Numbered from the stretch's first letter, positions 1 to 8,784 are shown. The stretch is 64,000 nt of DNA from SAR92 clade bacterium H455 (GCA_024802545.1 CP103416.1:682001-746000), one strand, 5' to 3'. Numbers and translations are program-made. The notes: generated by a model from the sequence alone, not told the origin.

Positions 1-406
1 ACAGCGCTACTTCCGATGATTCAAAGGTAGCGTTGAACTTGGGCTGTTCAAGTCGGGCGCGGTAAAAAACATAGACCTGATTAATCTGTGGGATATCGAA
101 CAGCGCATAGAGACTGGGTTCGATAACGTGGGCGTTGGCCTCTTCTTCACACTCGCGTAGTGCACCTGTCAGTGAGGATTCACCATTCTCTAAAAAGCCT
201 GCGGGCAATGTCCAAAATCCGTGACGTGGTTCAATAGCCCTGCGGCAGAGTAAAATCTTATCGCCATAGACGGGCAGAACACCGGCAATCACCTTTGGGT
301 TTTCATAGTGAATAGTGATGCAGAACTCGCAGACATGGCGTTCGCGATTATCCCCCTCGGGGACGGCTTTGATAACGGACTTGCCGCAATTGGAACAAAA
401 TTTCAT
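1..406 (-). CDS. Nudix hydrolase with N-terminal zinc ribbon (3' end outside window)
   Basis: Read on the minus strand from the ATG at 406-404, the product begins MKFCSNCGKSV and has a CxxC...CxxC zinc-ribbon pattern (SNCG, then HVCEFC). A Nudix fold follows, with a box built from GFLENGES and RECEEEAN. The combination of ribbon and Nudix domain is typical of NudC-like or ADP-ribose/NADH pyrophosphatases of about 180-190 residues. The gene runs off the left edge, so about 135 residues are visible. It is divergent from the next Nudix gene, with 41 bp between them. Substrate cannot be told from the sequence. Confidence 0.85.
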   Translation of the reverse strand, partial: MKFCSNCGKSVIKAVPEGDNRERHVCEFCITIHYENPKVIAGVLPVYGDKILLCRRAIEPRHGFWTLPAGFLENGESSLTGALRECEEEANAHVIEPSLYALFDIPQINQVYVFYRARLEQPKFNATFESSEVAL

Positions 407-447
407 GAAATACTCAGAAAAACTCGATAGCCGAGTATAATGCACAA

Positions 448-1098
448 ATGTTAGAAACCATCAAAAATCGTTTAAAAAATTTCCCCCTGGAATGCACTCA
501 GCCTGGCCCGCAAGAGCGAGGCTCAACGGCTGCTGTGCTGGTCGCCCTCCATGGTGACAGTGCCGACCCTCAGGTTATTCTCACTCAGCGTGCGTTCCAC
601 CTTAATAATCATGCGGGTGAAGTGGCCTTTCCCGGCGGTATGTGGGACGAGACAGACACTGATCTTTTGCAAACTGCGCTGCGCGAGGCCCACGAAGAAA
701 TAGGGTTGTTACCCAGTCTGGTCGAGCCGATTGCGACACTTCCCGTGGCTATACCCAAGCGTCGTAGTTTAAGGGTCACGCCGTTTGTCGGTCTGGTTGA
801 TGGTCCCTTGGACCTAGTCGCAGAGCCAGGAGAGATTGGTGCGCTATTCGATGCTCCGCTGCGGCAATTTATGAATGTCGAAAATTATCAATACTTTGAA
901 ATGAAAACCGAATACGGTGCTCTACGTTTTCCCTTTCTGCCGTATAACGGCTATAAAATTTGGGGCTTTACCTTAAAGGTGTTGACCGATATGTTGAACT
1001 CCACCTTAGAGGCGAATATTCACCTGGACTACCCCAGCCATGAACGCATCGAAGAGCTGCGTCAGAGCGAACAGTTGAAAAAGAGAGGACCACAATGA
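448..1098 (+). CDS. CoA pyrophosphatase-type Nudix hydrolase
   Basis: This 216-residue Nudix protein carries the signature of the NudL/PCD1 CoA diphosphatase subgroup: LTQRA (about 45-49), NHAGEVAFPGG (54-64) and a Nudix box whose catalytic core is REAHEE (79-84) followed by IGL. The family cleaves CoA or oxidised CoA to phosphopantetheine and 3',5'-ADP. The start is the only reasonable one, and it lies just 6 bp after a perfect TATAAT (436-441), so the transcript may be nearly leaderless. The stop overlaps the start of the next gene by 4 bp, which implies coupling. CoA specificity is inferred from the subgroup motif. Confidence 0.85.
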   Translation: MLETIKNRLKNFPLECTQPGPQERGSTAAVLVALHGDSADPQVILTQRAFHLNNHAGEVAFPGGMWDETDTDLLQTALREAHEEIGLLPSLVEPIATLPVAIPKRRSLRVTPFVGLVDGPLDLVAEPGEIGALFDAPLRQFMNVENYQYFEMKTEYGALRFPFLPYNGYKIWGFTLKVLTDMLNSTLEANIHLDYPSHERIEELRQSEQLKKRGPQ

Positions 1099-1619
1099 TT
1101 TACCGAATTGGCGAGCAGACTCCCGTTATTGATGCCACCGTTTTTATTGCGCAGAGCGCTGATGTTATAGGGCAGGTGACTCTCAAAGAGCATTCCAGTG
1201 TCTGGTTTAATGCGGTGATTCGCGGAGACTGTGATCATATTGAAGTAGGCGCACGAAGCAATATTCAGGATGGCGCTGTGCTGCATTGCGATCTAGGTCA
1301 GCCTCTGATTATTGGCGAAGACGTTACCGTCGGGCACAATGCCATGATTCATTGCGCCGAAGTGGGGGATCGAACTTTGATTGGCATCAACGCGGTAATC
1401 CTCGATGGTGCAAAGGTTGGTAGCGACTGCATTATTGGCGCCAACACATTGGTCAAAGCAGGCAGTGTGATTCCCGATGGGTCGTTGGTTGTAGGTTCCC
1501 CGGGCAAAGTTATTCGCCAGCTGGATGAGCAAGCGCGAGCTACTTTGCTCGGCTCGGCGGCGTCATATGTTCACGAAGGAAAAGTCATGTTGGATGAGCT
1601 TGTAGAGGTGCAGCGCTAA
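1095..1619 (+). CDS. gamma-carbonic anhydrase family protein (YrdA-like)
   Basis: This is a 174-residue left-handed beta-helix protein with hexapeptide repeats throughout (for example VIGQVT, IIGEDV, TLIGIN, IIGANT). The three histidines expected to bind metal in gamma-carbonic anhydrases are present at 64, 81 and 86 (VLHCD, VGHNAM, IHCAEV). Length matches the YrdA/CaiE/PaaY group. Many members lack measured carbonic anhydrase activity, so the reaction is uncertain. It overlaps the preceding Nudix gene by 4 bp and the following DUF1289 gene by 1 bp, so the three form a tight operon. Confidence 0.88.
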   Translation: MIYRIGEQTPVIDATVFIAQSADVIGQVTLKEHSSVWFNAVIRGDCDHIEVGARSNIQDGAVLHCDLGQPLIIGEDVTVGHNAMIHCAEVGDRTLIGINAVILDGAKVGSDCIIGANTLVKAGSVIPDGSLVVGSPGKVIRQLDEQARATLLGSAASYVHEGKVMLDELVEVQR

Positions 1620-1804
1620 TGTCGGATAAGCCAGTAAAGTCGCCCTGCAATTCGGTGTGTTCATTAAACGATGAAGATGTCTGCATGGGCTGTTACAGAA
1701 CCTCGGAAGAGATTCGAATCTGGCCTGTGCTGAGCAATGACCAGCGTCGTGATGTGGTTATTGCCTGTGGCGAACGGAACCGCAAGGTCAATCCGTTTTA
1801 CTAA
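1619..1804 (+). CDS. DUF1289 small cysteine-rich protein
   Basis: A 61-residue protein with the DUF1289 pattern: CNSVC near residue 10, then CMGCYRT and a conserved E...W segment ending in a CGER motif. The four clustered cysteines suggest metal or iron-sulfur binding, but the function of this family is not established. It starts on the last base of the gamma-carbonic anhydrase gene and ends a three-gene operon that faces the CorB-like gene on the other strand. Confidence 0.85.
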   Translation: MSDKPVKSPCNSVCSLNDEDVCMGCYRTSEEIRIWPVLSNDQRRDVVIACGERNRKVNPFY

Positions 1805-1876
1805 GCTCTGCTGTACGAGCTTCTATTTGACAATCCCTACCCTCCGCTGCCACGTATTTTTATCGGGCTAGCTAGA

Positions 1877-3157
1877 TTAGTCGTCAGACACTACAGGCTT
1901 CTTCTTTATCGGCGTCACGGCGATCTTCTTAATCATGGTGCCGTTAATCTCTTCAGTTTCAAATCGATATCCGCTCACCATAAAGCTGACATTGCCGTCG
2001 GGAATACTCTCCAGCTGTTCCAGAGCTAGGCCATTGAGCGTTTTTGGGCCGTCGGTGGGCAGGCTCCATCCGGTGGCTTTGTTGATCTCACGAATGGTTG
2101 CGACACCATCAATTAGGTAACTGCTGTTACCGCGGGCCAAAATTTCATCGGCCTCATCCGCGGTATTGGTAGTGAAATCCCCAACAATTTCCTCAAGAAT
2201 ATCTTCCAGTGTCACCAGCCCTTTAACTTCGCCATACTCGTCGACCACCACAGCAAAACGATTGCGGGTCTTTTTAAAATTTAACAGCTGAGTCGTTAGC
2301 GTAGTGCTCGCAGGGATAAAGTAGGGCTCTTCGGCAAAGCGCTTGATTGCACCGTGAGTCACTTGCGCTGCGCGAGCCAAGTGGTTGGCCTTGCGGATAT
2401 GAAAAATGCCGACAATATTGTTGATATCGCCATCATAGATCGGCATGCGGGTATATTCAGACTTAAACAGCTTGGCCATTAAGACGTCCGGTTCATCTTC
2501 TATATCCAGACCGTTAATCTCGTTGCGAGGAATCATAATATCCTCAACCGTGACATTCTCTAGATCAAGAATGCCCTTCAACATACCCTGATGGCTATCG
2601 GACATTTTGTGTCCGGAGAGATCGACCACGGAACGCAATTCCTCAGTATCAAGACCATCATCCCGCGAGGAGTTTGGGTCAAAGCCAAGTAGCTTCACCA
2701 ACCCATTGGTCAGCTTGTTTATTGCCCACACCAGTGGCCACAAAAGTGTCAGCAGAGGTTTAAGGATATGACTGGCTTTAAAGGCAAACCATTCCGGATA
2801 CTGGGCGGCAATGGTCTTTGGGGTCACCTCGGCAAACACCAGCACTAAAATGGTCAGTGTTGCAGTGGCCACCCAGGGCGCCGCTGCTTCACCCACATAA
2901 ATAATCGCCAGGGCATTGGCAATAATCGCCGCGAGAATATTAACCGCATTGTTGCCAATTAAAATTAGCCCGATAAGGCGGTCGGGGGTGGCCAGTAGTT
3001 TTGCCGCACGGCGTGCACCGGCGCTTTTTTTGCGCTGATGCCTCAGTCTATAACGATTAAGCGACATCATGCCGGTTTCAGAGCCGGAGAAAAATGCAGA
3101 CACAAGTAACAGGATGAAGAGCGTTAACCACAGCATCGACGAATCGGAAACGTCCAA
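1877..3157 (-). CDS. CorB/HlyC-CorC family membrane protein (DUF21, CBS pair, CorC_HlyC)
   Basis: This 426-residue protein has an N-terminal DUF21 membrane domain with about four hydrophobic segments and the SGSETGMMSLNRYR motif (about 24-37). A cytoplasmic CBS pair follows (including VEDIMIPRNEI and RFAVVVDEYGEVKGLVT), then a C-terminal CorC_HlyC domain. Relatives (YfjD/CorB, CNNM) are linked to magnesium or cobalt efflux. The listed start is TTG at 3157, with AAAGG about 10 nt upstream. An ATG at 3136 would shorten the protein by seven residues. It is convergent with the DUF1289 gene and precedes the ypjD-like gene's 3' end by about 100 bp. Confidence 0.85.
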   Translation of the reverse strand: MDVSDSSMLWLTLFILLLVSAFFSGSETGMMSLNRYRLRHQRKKSAGARRAAKLLATPDRLIGLILIGNNAVNILAAIIANALAIIYVGEAAAPWVATATLTILVLVFAEVTPKTIAAQYPEWFAFKASHILKPLLTLLWPLVWAINKLTNGLVKLLGFDPNSSRDDGLDTEELRSVVDLSGHKMSDSHQGMLKGILDLENVTVEDIMIPRNEINGLDIEDEPDVLMAKLFKSEYTRMPIYDGDINNIVGIFHIRKANHLARAAQVTHGAIKRFAEEPYFIPASTTLTTQLLNFKKTRNRFAVVVDEYGEVKGLVTLEDILEEIVGDFTTNTADEADEILARGNSSYLIDGVATIREINKATGWSLPTDGPKTLNGLALEQLESIPDGNVSFMVSGYRFETEEINGTMIKKIAVTPIKKKPVVSDD

Positions 3158-3260
3158 GAATTAGAAGCCTTTAATAAACTGATCGATCATGTTGAAGTAG
3201 TTTTTTGCTTTTAGCAATAGAGTTTTACATTCGAGATTGACGGGTGTTAGGAGCGCTGAA

Positions 3261-4052
3261 CTAGACCAGCAAGAACTCTAAAACCACTTTGCTGCCTACA
3301 TAGCCTAAAACAATGGCGATAAAGCCAGCCCAGGTCCAGCGTACCGCAGTCTTGCCACGCCAGCCTTGAAACTGCCTGCCCCACAGCAAAACACCAAAGA
3401 AAGCCCAAGCCACTAGGCTAAACGCCACCTTATGTAACAGCTTCTGGGCAAAAAAATCTTCGTAGAAAATAAACCCGCTGAGCAGCGATAAGGTGAGCAT
3501 TATCTCGCCAGCCCAAATCAGCTCAAATAGAAGAGCTTCCATACTCTGCAGTGGCGGGAAGGTGCGCATCAATAAATTCTGATGCTTATGCTTGAGTTGC
3601 CAGTTCTGATAGCCCATTAGGGCCGCTTGGAGGGCCGCCATGGCAAGCAAGCTATAGGCCAGAATAGAGAGCAGCACGTGCAGCTGCATGCTTGGTGCCA
3701 GCATAACCGCGGCTTTAGTGCTTGTACTAGAGAGGGCAGCAGCTATGGCCAGAGCAGAAATCGGAAACAGGAAAAGATTGAGGCTGTGTATCGGCTTCTT
3801 TAGCCCGCTAAAAAACATCACCACATTAATTATTAATGAAATCAGCGCAAAGATCTTCAGCAGGCTGAGATCTAAACCCTCTGAACTGAACAGGAAATCC
3901 GCCACTGCCAGGCTGTGCAGGACAATCGCCAAGCCCGTCGCTATCTCGAGAGCTAGAGTCGGAATATTAATCTGTTTGCGCAGCTGTAGAACCTGATAGC
4001 CAAAAGCTAAAAGGTATATCGCGATTGCTGCACTGGCAAGTAGGCTGGTCAT
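3261..4052 (-). CDS. YpjD/CcsA-like cytochrome c assembly family membrane protein
   Basis: The protein has about eight hydrophobic helices and resembles the inner-membrane YpjD family (CcmC/CcsA-like), here with the PSMQLHVLLSILAYSLLAMAA helix and WAFFGVLLWGRQFQGWRG near the C-terminus. YpjD lies next to ffh in many gammaproteobacteria, as it does here. I chose the ATG at 4052 (MTSLLASAA, about 263 residues, the usual length). The reading frame stays open to an ATG at 4145, but that extension crosses the ffh promoter and adds a non-hydrophobic stretch. Its role is unproven, perhaps in heme or cytochrome handling. Confidence 0.82.
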   Translation of the reverse strand: MTSLLASAAIAIYLLAFGYQVLQLRKQINIPTLALEIATGLAIVLHSLAVADFLFSSEGLDLSLLKIFALISLIINVVMFFSGLKKPIHSLNLFLFPISALAIAAALSSTSTKAAVMLAPSMQLHVLLSILAYSLLAMAALQAALMGYQNWQLKHKHQNLLMRTFPPLQSMEALLFELIWAGEIMLTLSLLSGFIFYEDFFAQKLLHKVAFSLVAWAFFGVLLWGRQFQGWRGKTAVRWTWAGFIAIVLGYVGSKVVLEFLLV

Positions 4053-4127
4053 TACATTTGAGTCGCTATTAATTTGAAAAGAGTGTGGCATATTCAGGCA
4101 GCCGGGTGAAGAGTTGCTGCAATTAAT

Positions 4128-4136
4128 TGCTATAAT
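4128..4136 (+). promoter_or_regulatory. extended -10 promoter of ffh
   Basis: A perfect TATAAT at 4131-4136 is preceded by TGC, an extended -10 element. No good -35 box is visible at the right spacing. Initiation would fall near 4143, about 27 nt before the ffh start codon. Confidence 0.6.
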
Positions 4137-4169
4137 GCTGCGCATCTATAAATAGTCGGAAAAAATCAC

Positions 4170-5594
4170 ATGGCAATGTTTGAAAATCTCAGCGATCGGC
4201 TTTCCGATAGTCTTAAAAGAATATCCGGTAAAGCCAGCCTCAGCGAAGCCAATATTCAGGATACGCTGCGCGAAGTGCGCATGGCCCTTTTGGAAGCGGA
4301 CGTCGCTCTGCCGGTGGTCAAAGACTTTATCGAGCAGGTCAAGCAGCGCGCCTTAGGCCAAGAAGTTAATCGCAGTCTTAATCCCGGCCAGCAGTTTCTA
4401 AAAATTGTTCAGGCTGAACTTGAATCGGTGATGGGCGAGCAGAATGAAAGCCTCAATTTAGCCGCTCAACCGCCGGCGATTATCTTGATGGCGGGTTTGC
4501 AAGGTGCGGGTAAGACCACCTCTGTTGCCAAACTGTCGCGCTACCTCAGTGAGCGGGAAAAGAAAAAGGTCATGGTCGTCTCCGCGGACGTCTACCGTCC
4601 CGCAGCCATTGAGCAGCTCAAAACTCTAGCAAACGAAGTGGGCGCTGAGTTCTTCCCCAGCGATATCAGTCAAAAGCCCGTTGCTATCGTTAACGCCGCT
4701 ATAGATAGTGCGAAGAAGAAATTTGTCGATGTACTGATTATTGATACTGCCGGACGACTGGCCGTCGATGAAGAGATGATGGGCGAAATCAAACAGGTTC
4801 ACGCCGCCGCCAATCCAATTGAAACCCTCTTCGTGATCGATGCCATGATCGGTCAGGATGCGGTGAACACGGCCAAAGCCTTTAATGAAGCACTGCCGCT
4901 GACCGGCGTGATCCTCACTAAAGTTGATGGTGATGCCCGCGGCGGTGCCGCACTGTCAGTTCGTCATATCACCGGCAAGCCGATTAAATTCCTCGGCGTG
5001 GGCGAAAAAACTGATGCACTAGAGCCTTTCCATCCTGAGCGTATCGCCTCGCGCATCCTCGGTATGGGCGATGTGATGTCGCTGATTGAAGATGTAGAGC
5101 GCAAGGTTGATAAAAAGAAAGCTGAAAAGCTCGCGCAAAAAATTGCCAAAGGTAAAGGTTTTGACCTGGAAGACCTCCGTGATCAGCTACAGCAGATGAA
5201 CAACATGGGTGGCATGGCCGGTCTGATGGACAAGCTTCCAGGTATGGGCAACATGGCCCAAATGGCCCAGCAGCAAAATGTTACCAGCCAGTTTAGCCAG
5301 ATGGACGCGATTATCAGCTCCATGACCCCAAAAGAACGTCGCAACCCAGATATATTAAATGGCTCACGCAAGCGCCGCATTACCGTTGGCTCAGGAACCA
5401 CCATCCAGGATCTCAATCGTCTGCTCAAACAGCACAAGCAGATGGGTAAAATGATGAAAAAGATGAAGGGCAAAGGCATGCAAAACATGATGCGCGGCCT
5501 CGGTGGTGCCATGGGTGGCGGAATGGGCGGTGGTCCTGGCGGTTCTATGCCGCCCATGGGTGGGTTGCCACCAGGCGGTTTTCCGCGCCGTTAG
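4170..5594 (+). CDS. ffh: signal recognition particle protein Ffh
   Basis: Ffh is the GTPase subunit of the signal recognition particle. It binds 4.5S RNA and signal sequences of nascent membrane proteins and docks with FtsY. The 474-residue product has the N-domain four-helix bundle (1-95) and the NG GTPase domain with P-loop GLQGAGKTT (109-117), DTAGR and TKVDGDARGG. The methionine-rich M domain starts near 325, and a Gly/Met/Pro-rich tail closes the protein. Length is slightly above the usual 450 because of that tail. The start ATG at 4170 is followed two codons later by another ATG. Confidence 0.97.
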   Translation: MAMFENLSDRLSDSLKRISGKASLSEANIQDTLREVRMALLEADVALPVVKDFIEQVKQRALGQEVNRSLNPGQQFLKIVQAELESVMGEQNESLNLAAQPPAIILMAGLQGAGKTTSVAKLSRYLSEREKKKVMVVSADVYRPAAIEQLKTLANEVGAEFFPSDISQKPVAIVNAAIDSAKKKFVDVLIIDTAGRLAVDEEMMGEIKQVHAAANPIETLFVIDAMIGQDAVNTAKAFNEALPLTGVILTKVDGDARGGAALSVRHITGKPIKFLGVGEKTDALEPFHPERIASRILGMGDVMSLIEDVERKVDKKKAEKLAQKIAKGKGFDLEDLRDQLQQMNNMGGMAGLMDKLPGMGNMAQMAQQQNVTSQFSQMDAIISSMTPKERRNPDILNGSRKRRITVGSGTTIQDLNRLLKQHKQMGKMMKKMKGKGMQNMMRGLGGAMGGGMGGGPGGSMPPMGGLPPGGFPRR

Positions 5595-5794
5595 ATCGCG
5601 CTGATAGTCAGGCTCTGACTGGCTGTAAGGGAAGATTAACAAGCCCACAAGCTTACTGTTTAAAGGTGTTTCCTTTTAGTCTCTTATGGCGTAAGATACC
5701 GCGCCTTTCGGGGAGCTGCGTGTAATGCTGCGCGGCCCTTTTTAAAAGCATCAATTCTGGCGATTGTGCCAGTTTGAACACAGGATTTTAGTAC

Positions 5795-6055
5795 ATGGTC
5801 ACAATTAGATTGGCACGTGGTGGCGCAAAGAAACGCCCTTTTTACCACATCACAGTTTCTGACTCACGCAACGCGCGCGACGCACGTTATATCGAGCGTG
5901 TAGGCTTTTTTAACCCGGTTGCCCGCGGTGCTGAAGAGCGTCTGCGTATGGACATGGACCGCGTTACCTACTGGCAGGGCCAGGGTGCACAGGTTAGTGA
6001 TCGCGTTAAGTCTCTGATCAAAGAAGCTGCCAAGGCGCAAGTAGTAGCTGCCTAA
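5795..6055 (+). CDS. rpsP: 30S ribosomal protein S16
   Basis: This 86-residue protein begins [19 protein letters not shown] and contains FFNP and WxxxGAQ-type features of bS16, which binds 16S rRNA in the small subunit. It heads the classical rpsP-rimM-trmD-rplS operon. The 200 bp upstream hold a possible TAAGAT -10 (5692-5697) and a short inverted repeat (AGTCAG/CTGACT near 5610-5624), neither convincing enough to list separately. Confidence 0.97.
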   Translation: MVTIRLARGGAKKRPFYHITVSDSRNARDARYIERVGFFNPVARGAEERLRMDMDRVTYWQGQGAQVSDRVKSLIKEAAKAQVVAA

Positions 6056-6098
6056 TCTATCTGCATCTGTTGTTGAGCACATCTGGAGATCATGATTG

Positions 6099-6620
6099 AT
6101 GGAAACTCTGGTTGTTGGTCGCATAGCAACTGTATTCGGTGTGCGCGGCTGGGTGAAAGTCCATGCCTACACCGAAAAGGTCGAGACGCTCTGCTCTTAT
6201 CAGCCTTGGTTGATAGACACAGCGGCTGGCGTGAAAGCGATACAGATCGATGAATGGCGTAAGCACGGCGAGAGTCTGGTTGCACATATCGTCGGTATCG
6301 ACGATCGCGACATAGCGCAGACCTGGTGCGGCCACGATATTCTGGTCGAGAAAGAGAAGCTGCCTGAGCTGAAAAGCAATGACTACTACTGGTATCAGCT
6401 CGAAGGGCTGTCGGTGGTTAGCCATTATGAGGGTGAGAAGATTCGGCTTGGTACAGTTAAGTCGCTTCTCGAGACCGGCGCCAACGATGTGTTAGTGATC
6501 AAAGGCGACGGCGAGAGTATCGATCGCGAAGAGCGATTAATCCCCTACGTTGATCAATTTGTCACCAACATAAGTATGGCGGACAAGAGGATTGACGTGA
6601 TCTGGGATCCGGATTTTTAG
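6099..6620 (+). CDS. rimM: 16S rRNA processing/maturation factor RimM
   Basis: RimM assists assembly of the 30S head domain and binds uS19. The product (173 residues) begins METLVVGRIATVFGVRGWVKV, has the RimM N-domain, and a PRC-barrel-like C-domain with YYWYQLEG and the conserved ANDVLVI. I prefer the ATG at 6099. A TTG at 6096 is in frame directly before it, and the ribosome-binding GGAG at 6085-6088 serves either. It sits between rpsP and trmD as in other gammaproteobacteria. Confidence 0.95.
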   Translation: METLVVGRIATVFGVRGWVKVHAYTEKVETLCSYQPWLIDTAAGVKAIQIDEWRKHGESLVAHIVGIDDRDIAQTWCGHDILVEKEKLPELKSNDYYWYQLEGLSVVSHYEGEKIRLGTVKSLLETGANDVLVIKGDGESIDREERLIPYVDQFVTNISMADKRIDVIWDPDF

Positions 6621-6680
6621 TGTGGTTCCACCTGGTGGTGTGACAAGGCTTTAAAGAGAGCAGTATCAGAGGGCAGGTAA

Positions 6681-7433
6681 ATGAAAATCGCACTGATTAC
6701 CCTGTTCCCGGAAATGTTCAGTTCGCTAACCGAATACGGTATTAGTGGACGCGCCGTGAAGAATGGCTTGTTGGAGTGTCAGAGCTTCAACCCAAGAGAC
6801 TTTACTGAAGACCGTCACCAGACAGTTGACGCACGCCCCTACGGCGGCGGTCCTGGCATGGTGATGATGGTAGAACCTCTGCGCAGAGCCATAGCCGCTG
6901 CTAAGCAGTGGGCAAGTGAAGACGCCAAAGTGGTGTATCTCTCACCTCAGGGACAGGTCCTTAATCAGGGCGCAGTAAACAAATTTGCTACACAGCAGTC
7001 ACTGATACTGATTGCTGGCCGCTACGAAGGAATCGACGAGCGGCTGATAGAGCAAGAGGTAGATGAGGAGTGGTCCATAGGTGACTACGTACTCAGCGGC
7101 GGTGAATTACCCGCCATGGTATTGGTGGACGCTTTGATCCGTCAGATACCGGGAGCCCTAGGACACAAGGACTCCGCTGACCAAGACTCATTTGCCGAAG
7201 GGCTATTAGACTGCCCGCACTTTACGCGGCCAGAGGACTACCAAGGACAGCCAGTACCAGCAGTGCTGTTATCAGGTAACCATGAAAAAATTAGACGTTG
7301 GCGTTTGCAGCAATCACTAGTGCGAACCCAGCAGCGAAGACCAGATCTACTGGACCGCCTCGAGCTCAACCCTGAGCAACAGGCTCTACTCAAGGAAATG
7401 AGTGCTGCGCTGGCAGATGATGGCAAAGGATAG
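6681..7433 (+). CDS. trmD: tRNA (guanine37-N1)-methyltransferase TrmD
   Basis: TrmD makes m1G37 in tRNAs reading CUN, CCN and CGG, preventing +1 frameshifts. The 250-residue protein shows the SPOUT trefoil-knot SAM site: [10 protein letters not shown] near 54, [10 protein letters not shown] (about 113-122) and [17 protein letters not shown] (about 131-147). Length is normal. It is third in the rpsP operon and separated from rplS by about 70 bp. Confidence 0.97.
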   Translation: MKIALITLFPEMFSSLTEYGISGRAVKNGLLECQSFNPRDFTEDRHQTVDARPYGGGPGMVMMVEPLRRAIAAAKQWASEDAKVVYLSPQGQVLNQGAVNKFATQQSLILIAGRYEGIDERLIEQEVDEEWSIGDYVLSGGELPAMVLVDALIRQIPGALGHKDSADQDSFAEGLLDCPHFTRPEDYQGQPVPAVLLSGNHEKIRRWRLQQSLVRTQQRRPDLLDRLELNPEQQALLKEMSAALADDGKG

Positions 7434-7505
7434 TGACCATCCTCTCTGTACAGAGCTCTAAAACAGGTGGCATGCCACCAACCAATGAAAATTGAGGAGC
7501 AAGAA

Positions 7506-7865
7506 ATGACTAACAAAGTATCGATAATTGCTGCGATTGAAAAAGAGCAGATGAGCAAAGAAATTCCTGATTTCAGCCCCGGTGATACCGTTGTTGTGCA
7601 GGTAAAAGTAAAAGAGGGCACTCGTGAGCGTCTGCAGGCATTCGAAGGCGTAGTATTAGCCAAGCGTAACCGCCAGCTGAACTCTGCCTTTACCGTTCGT
7701 AAAATTTCCAACGGTATTGGTGTTGAGCGTACGTTCCAGACTTACAGCCCACTGGTTGACAGCATTGAAGTGAAGCGTCGCGGTGCAGTTCGTCGCGCCA
7801 AGCTTTACTATCTCCGCGAGCGTTCAGGTCGATCTGCACGTATCAAAGAGAAGCTCAACAGATAA
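7506..7865 (+). CDS. rplS: 50S ribosomal protein L19
   Basis: This 119-residue bL19 begins [16 protein letters not shown] and has the conserved [16 protein letters not shown] and [16 protein letters not shown] blocks. L19 lies at the 30S-50S interface. The reading frame is open back to 7467, but the ATG at 7506 has GAGGAG about 8 nt upstream and gives the standard length. It ends the rpsP operon, and a strong terminator follows within 30 bp. Confidence 0.97.
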   Translation: MTNKVSIIAAIEKEQMSKEIPDFSPGDTVVVQVKVKEGTRERLQAFEGVVLAKRNRQLNSAFTVRKISNGIGVERTFQTYSPLVDSIEVKRRGAVRRAKLYYLRERSGRSARIKEKLNR

Positions 7866-7894
7866 ATACCGGTTTCAGACCAGTATTTGTTGCG

Positions 7895-7926
7895 CAAAGG
7901 CGGCTCCGAAAGGACCGCCTTTTTTA
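7895..7926 (+). terminator. intrinsic terminator of the rpsP-rplS operon
   Basis: The arms AAAGGCGG(C)TCC and GGACCGCCTTT pair around a GAAA tetraloop with one bulged C, and a run of six T follows. This is a textbook Rho-independent terminator 30 bp after rplS. Confidence 0.9.
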
Positions 7927-8023
7927 ATGCCTGTAATAATTCTAAGTCTGTGTACAGCCATAGGTCTGTAAATAGCCATAAAGCCCATAACTAGCCAGGC
8001 CAATGTCTTTTGCGATCTCTCAC

Positions 8024-8051
8024 TTGACAGTTCGTCGCCGTAGTCTATCTT
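8024..8051 (+). promoter_or_regulatory. sigma70-type promoter upstream of the VPLPA-CTERM gene
   Basis: A perfect TTGACA (8024-8029) and a TATCTT -10 (8046-8051) are separated by 16 bp. Transcription would start near 8058, leaving a leader of about 105 nt before the ATG at 8164. Confidence 0.55.
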
Positions 8052-8101
8052 TTAAATTACCGTTACCAAGCGTGACGAACCTCACATTTTTAGCAAAAAT
8101 A

Positions 8102-8134
8102 ATTCACAAAAATTCTTCGAAATGGTTTGTGAAT
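8102..8134 (+). promoter_or_regulatory. 9-bp inverted repeat in the leader of the VPLPA-CTERM gene
   Basis: ATTCACAAA (8102-8110) and TTTGTGAAT (8126-8134) are perfectly complementary around a 15-nt loop. It lies inside the predicted 5' leader, 30 nt before the start codon, and no T-run follows. It could be an mRNA hairpin or a binding site for a dimeric regulator. Confidence 0.45.
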
Positions 8135-8163
8135 ACTCGGGAGAGTCCTCCAAGGAAGGCATC

Positions 8164-8784
8164 ATGAAGATATTACTATTAGCGAGCCTCTTTATGGGGT
8201 GTTTTGTATTGACCCCGGCTCATGCAGGAACCGTCGACCTACTTAGTGTCTGGGCTGCAGATAAAGGTAAGACTAGCGGAGGCGTCGATGAGAACGCCGG
8301 AAATGCCGCATTCGGAGACGCTGTGATCGACCAATACTTCCCTGCTAGTTGCACCACATGCGCTGTCACAACTGGAAGTATCGGTGATATCACATCCAAC
8401 GTTTTTTGGTCCACCGGAACAGCTCATGATCAACCAGCCGATATGGCTAATATGTTGGCATTTGAAGGTGTAGTTATTCCAGGGTTGGCAGGCGTCAAAG
8501 ATCCTGCGAGCTTCAGTGGCCAGACGTTGCTCACCACAGCGGACTTCACCGGTTATCTAACAGTTAAAGCAGCATCGTTTGTATGGCTGTTTAAAATTAA
8601 TGGCGATACCACCGCGGGGAATCAAATTCAGGTTGAAATAGGTAAAGCACTGGATGGCAAGAATCACGATATCTCCCACTATGTTCAATGGGCTGTAGCT
8701 GAAGTACCTCTTCCTGCCGCCGCATGGTTATTTCTGTCTGGGCTATTAGGTTTGGCTGGGTTACGCAAATCATCAAAACGCTAA
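8164..8784 (+). CDS. VPLPA-CTERM sorting-domain surface protein
   Basis: This 206-residue secreted protein has a signal peptide (MKILLLASLF to about AHA at 21) and a C-terminal sorting tail at 181-206: VPLPA, a hydrophobic helix, then a basic end (RKSSKR). That tripartite tail is the VPLPA variant of PEP-CTERM and is recognised by exosortase D, which is encoded at 34234-35850. The middle domain has a CTTC pair and no fold I recognise. The ATG at 8164 has AAGGAAGG just upstream. An upstream in-frame start at 8122 would spoil the signal peptide. It is probably the locus's own exosortase substrate, anchored or released at the cell surface with the polysaccharide. Confidence 0.82.
   Translation: MKILLLASLFMGCFVLTPAHAGTVDLLSVWAADKGKTSGGVDENAGNAAFGDAVIDQYFPASCTTCAVTTGSIGDITSNVFWSTGTAHDQPADMANMLAFEGVVIPGLAGVKDPASFSGQTLLTTADFTGYLTVKAASFVWLFKINGDTTAGNQIQVEIGKALDGKNHDISHYVQWAVAEVPLPAAAWLFLSGLLGLAGLRKSSKR

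Noticed and set aside
1803-1822. AAGCTC/GAGCTT hairpin between DUF1289 and CorB-like genes as a terminator
   Set aside because: The stem is only 6 bp and no clear T-run follows on either strand.
4053-4145. N-terminal extension of the ypjD-like gene
   Set aside because: It crosses the ffh promoter and is unlike the hydrophobic start of the family.
5183-5557. Minus-strand frame opposite the ffh M domain
   Set aside because: It mirrors the Met/Gly-rich codons of ffh and has no independent features.
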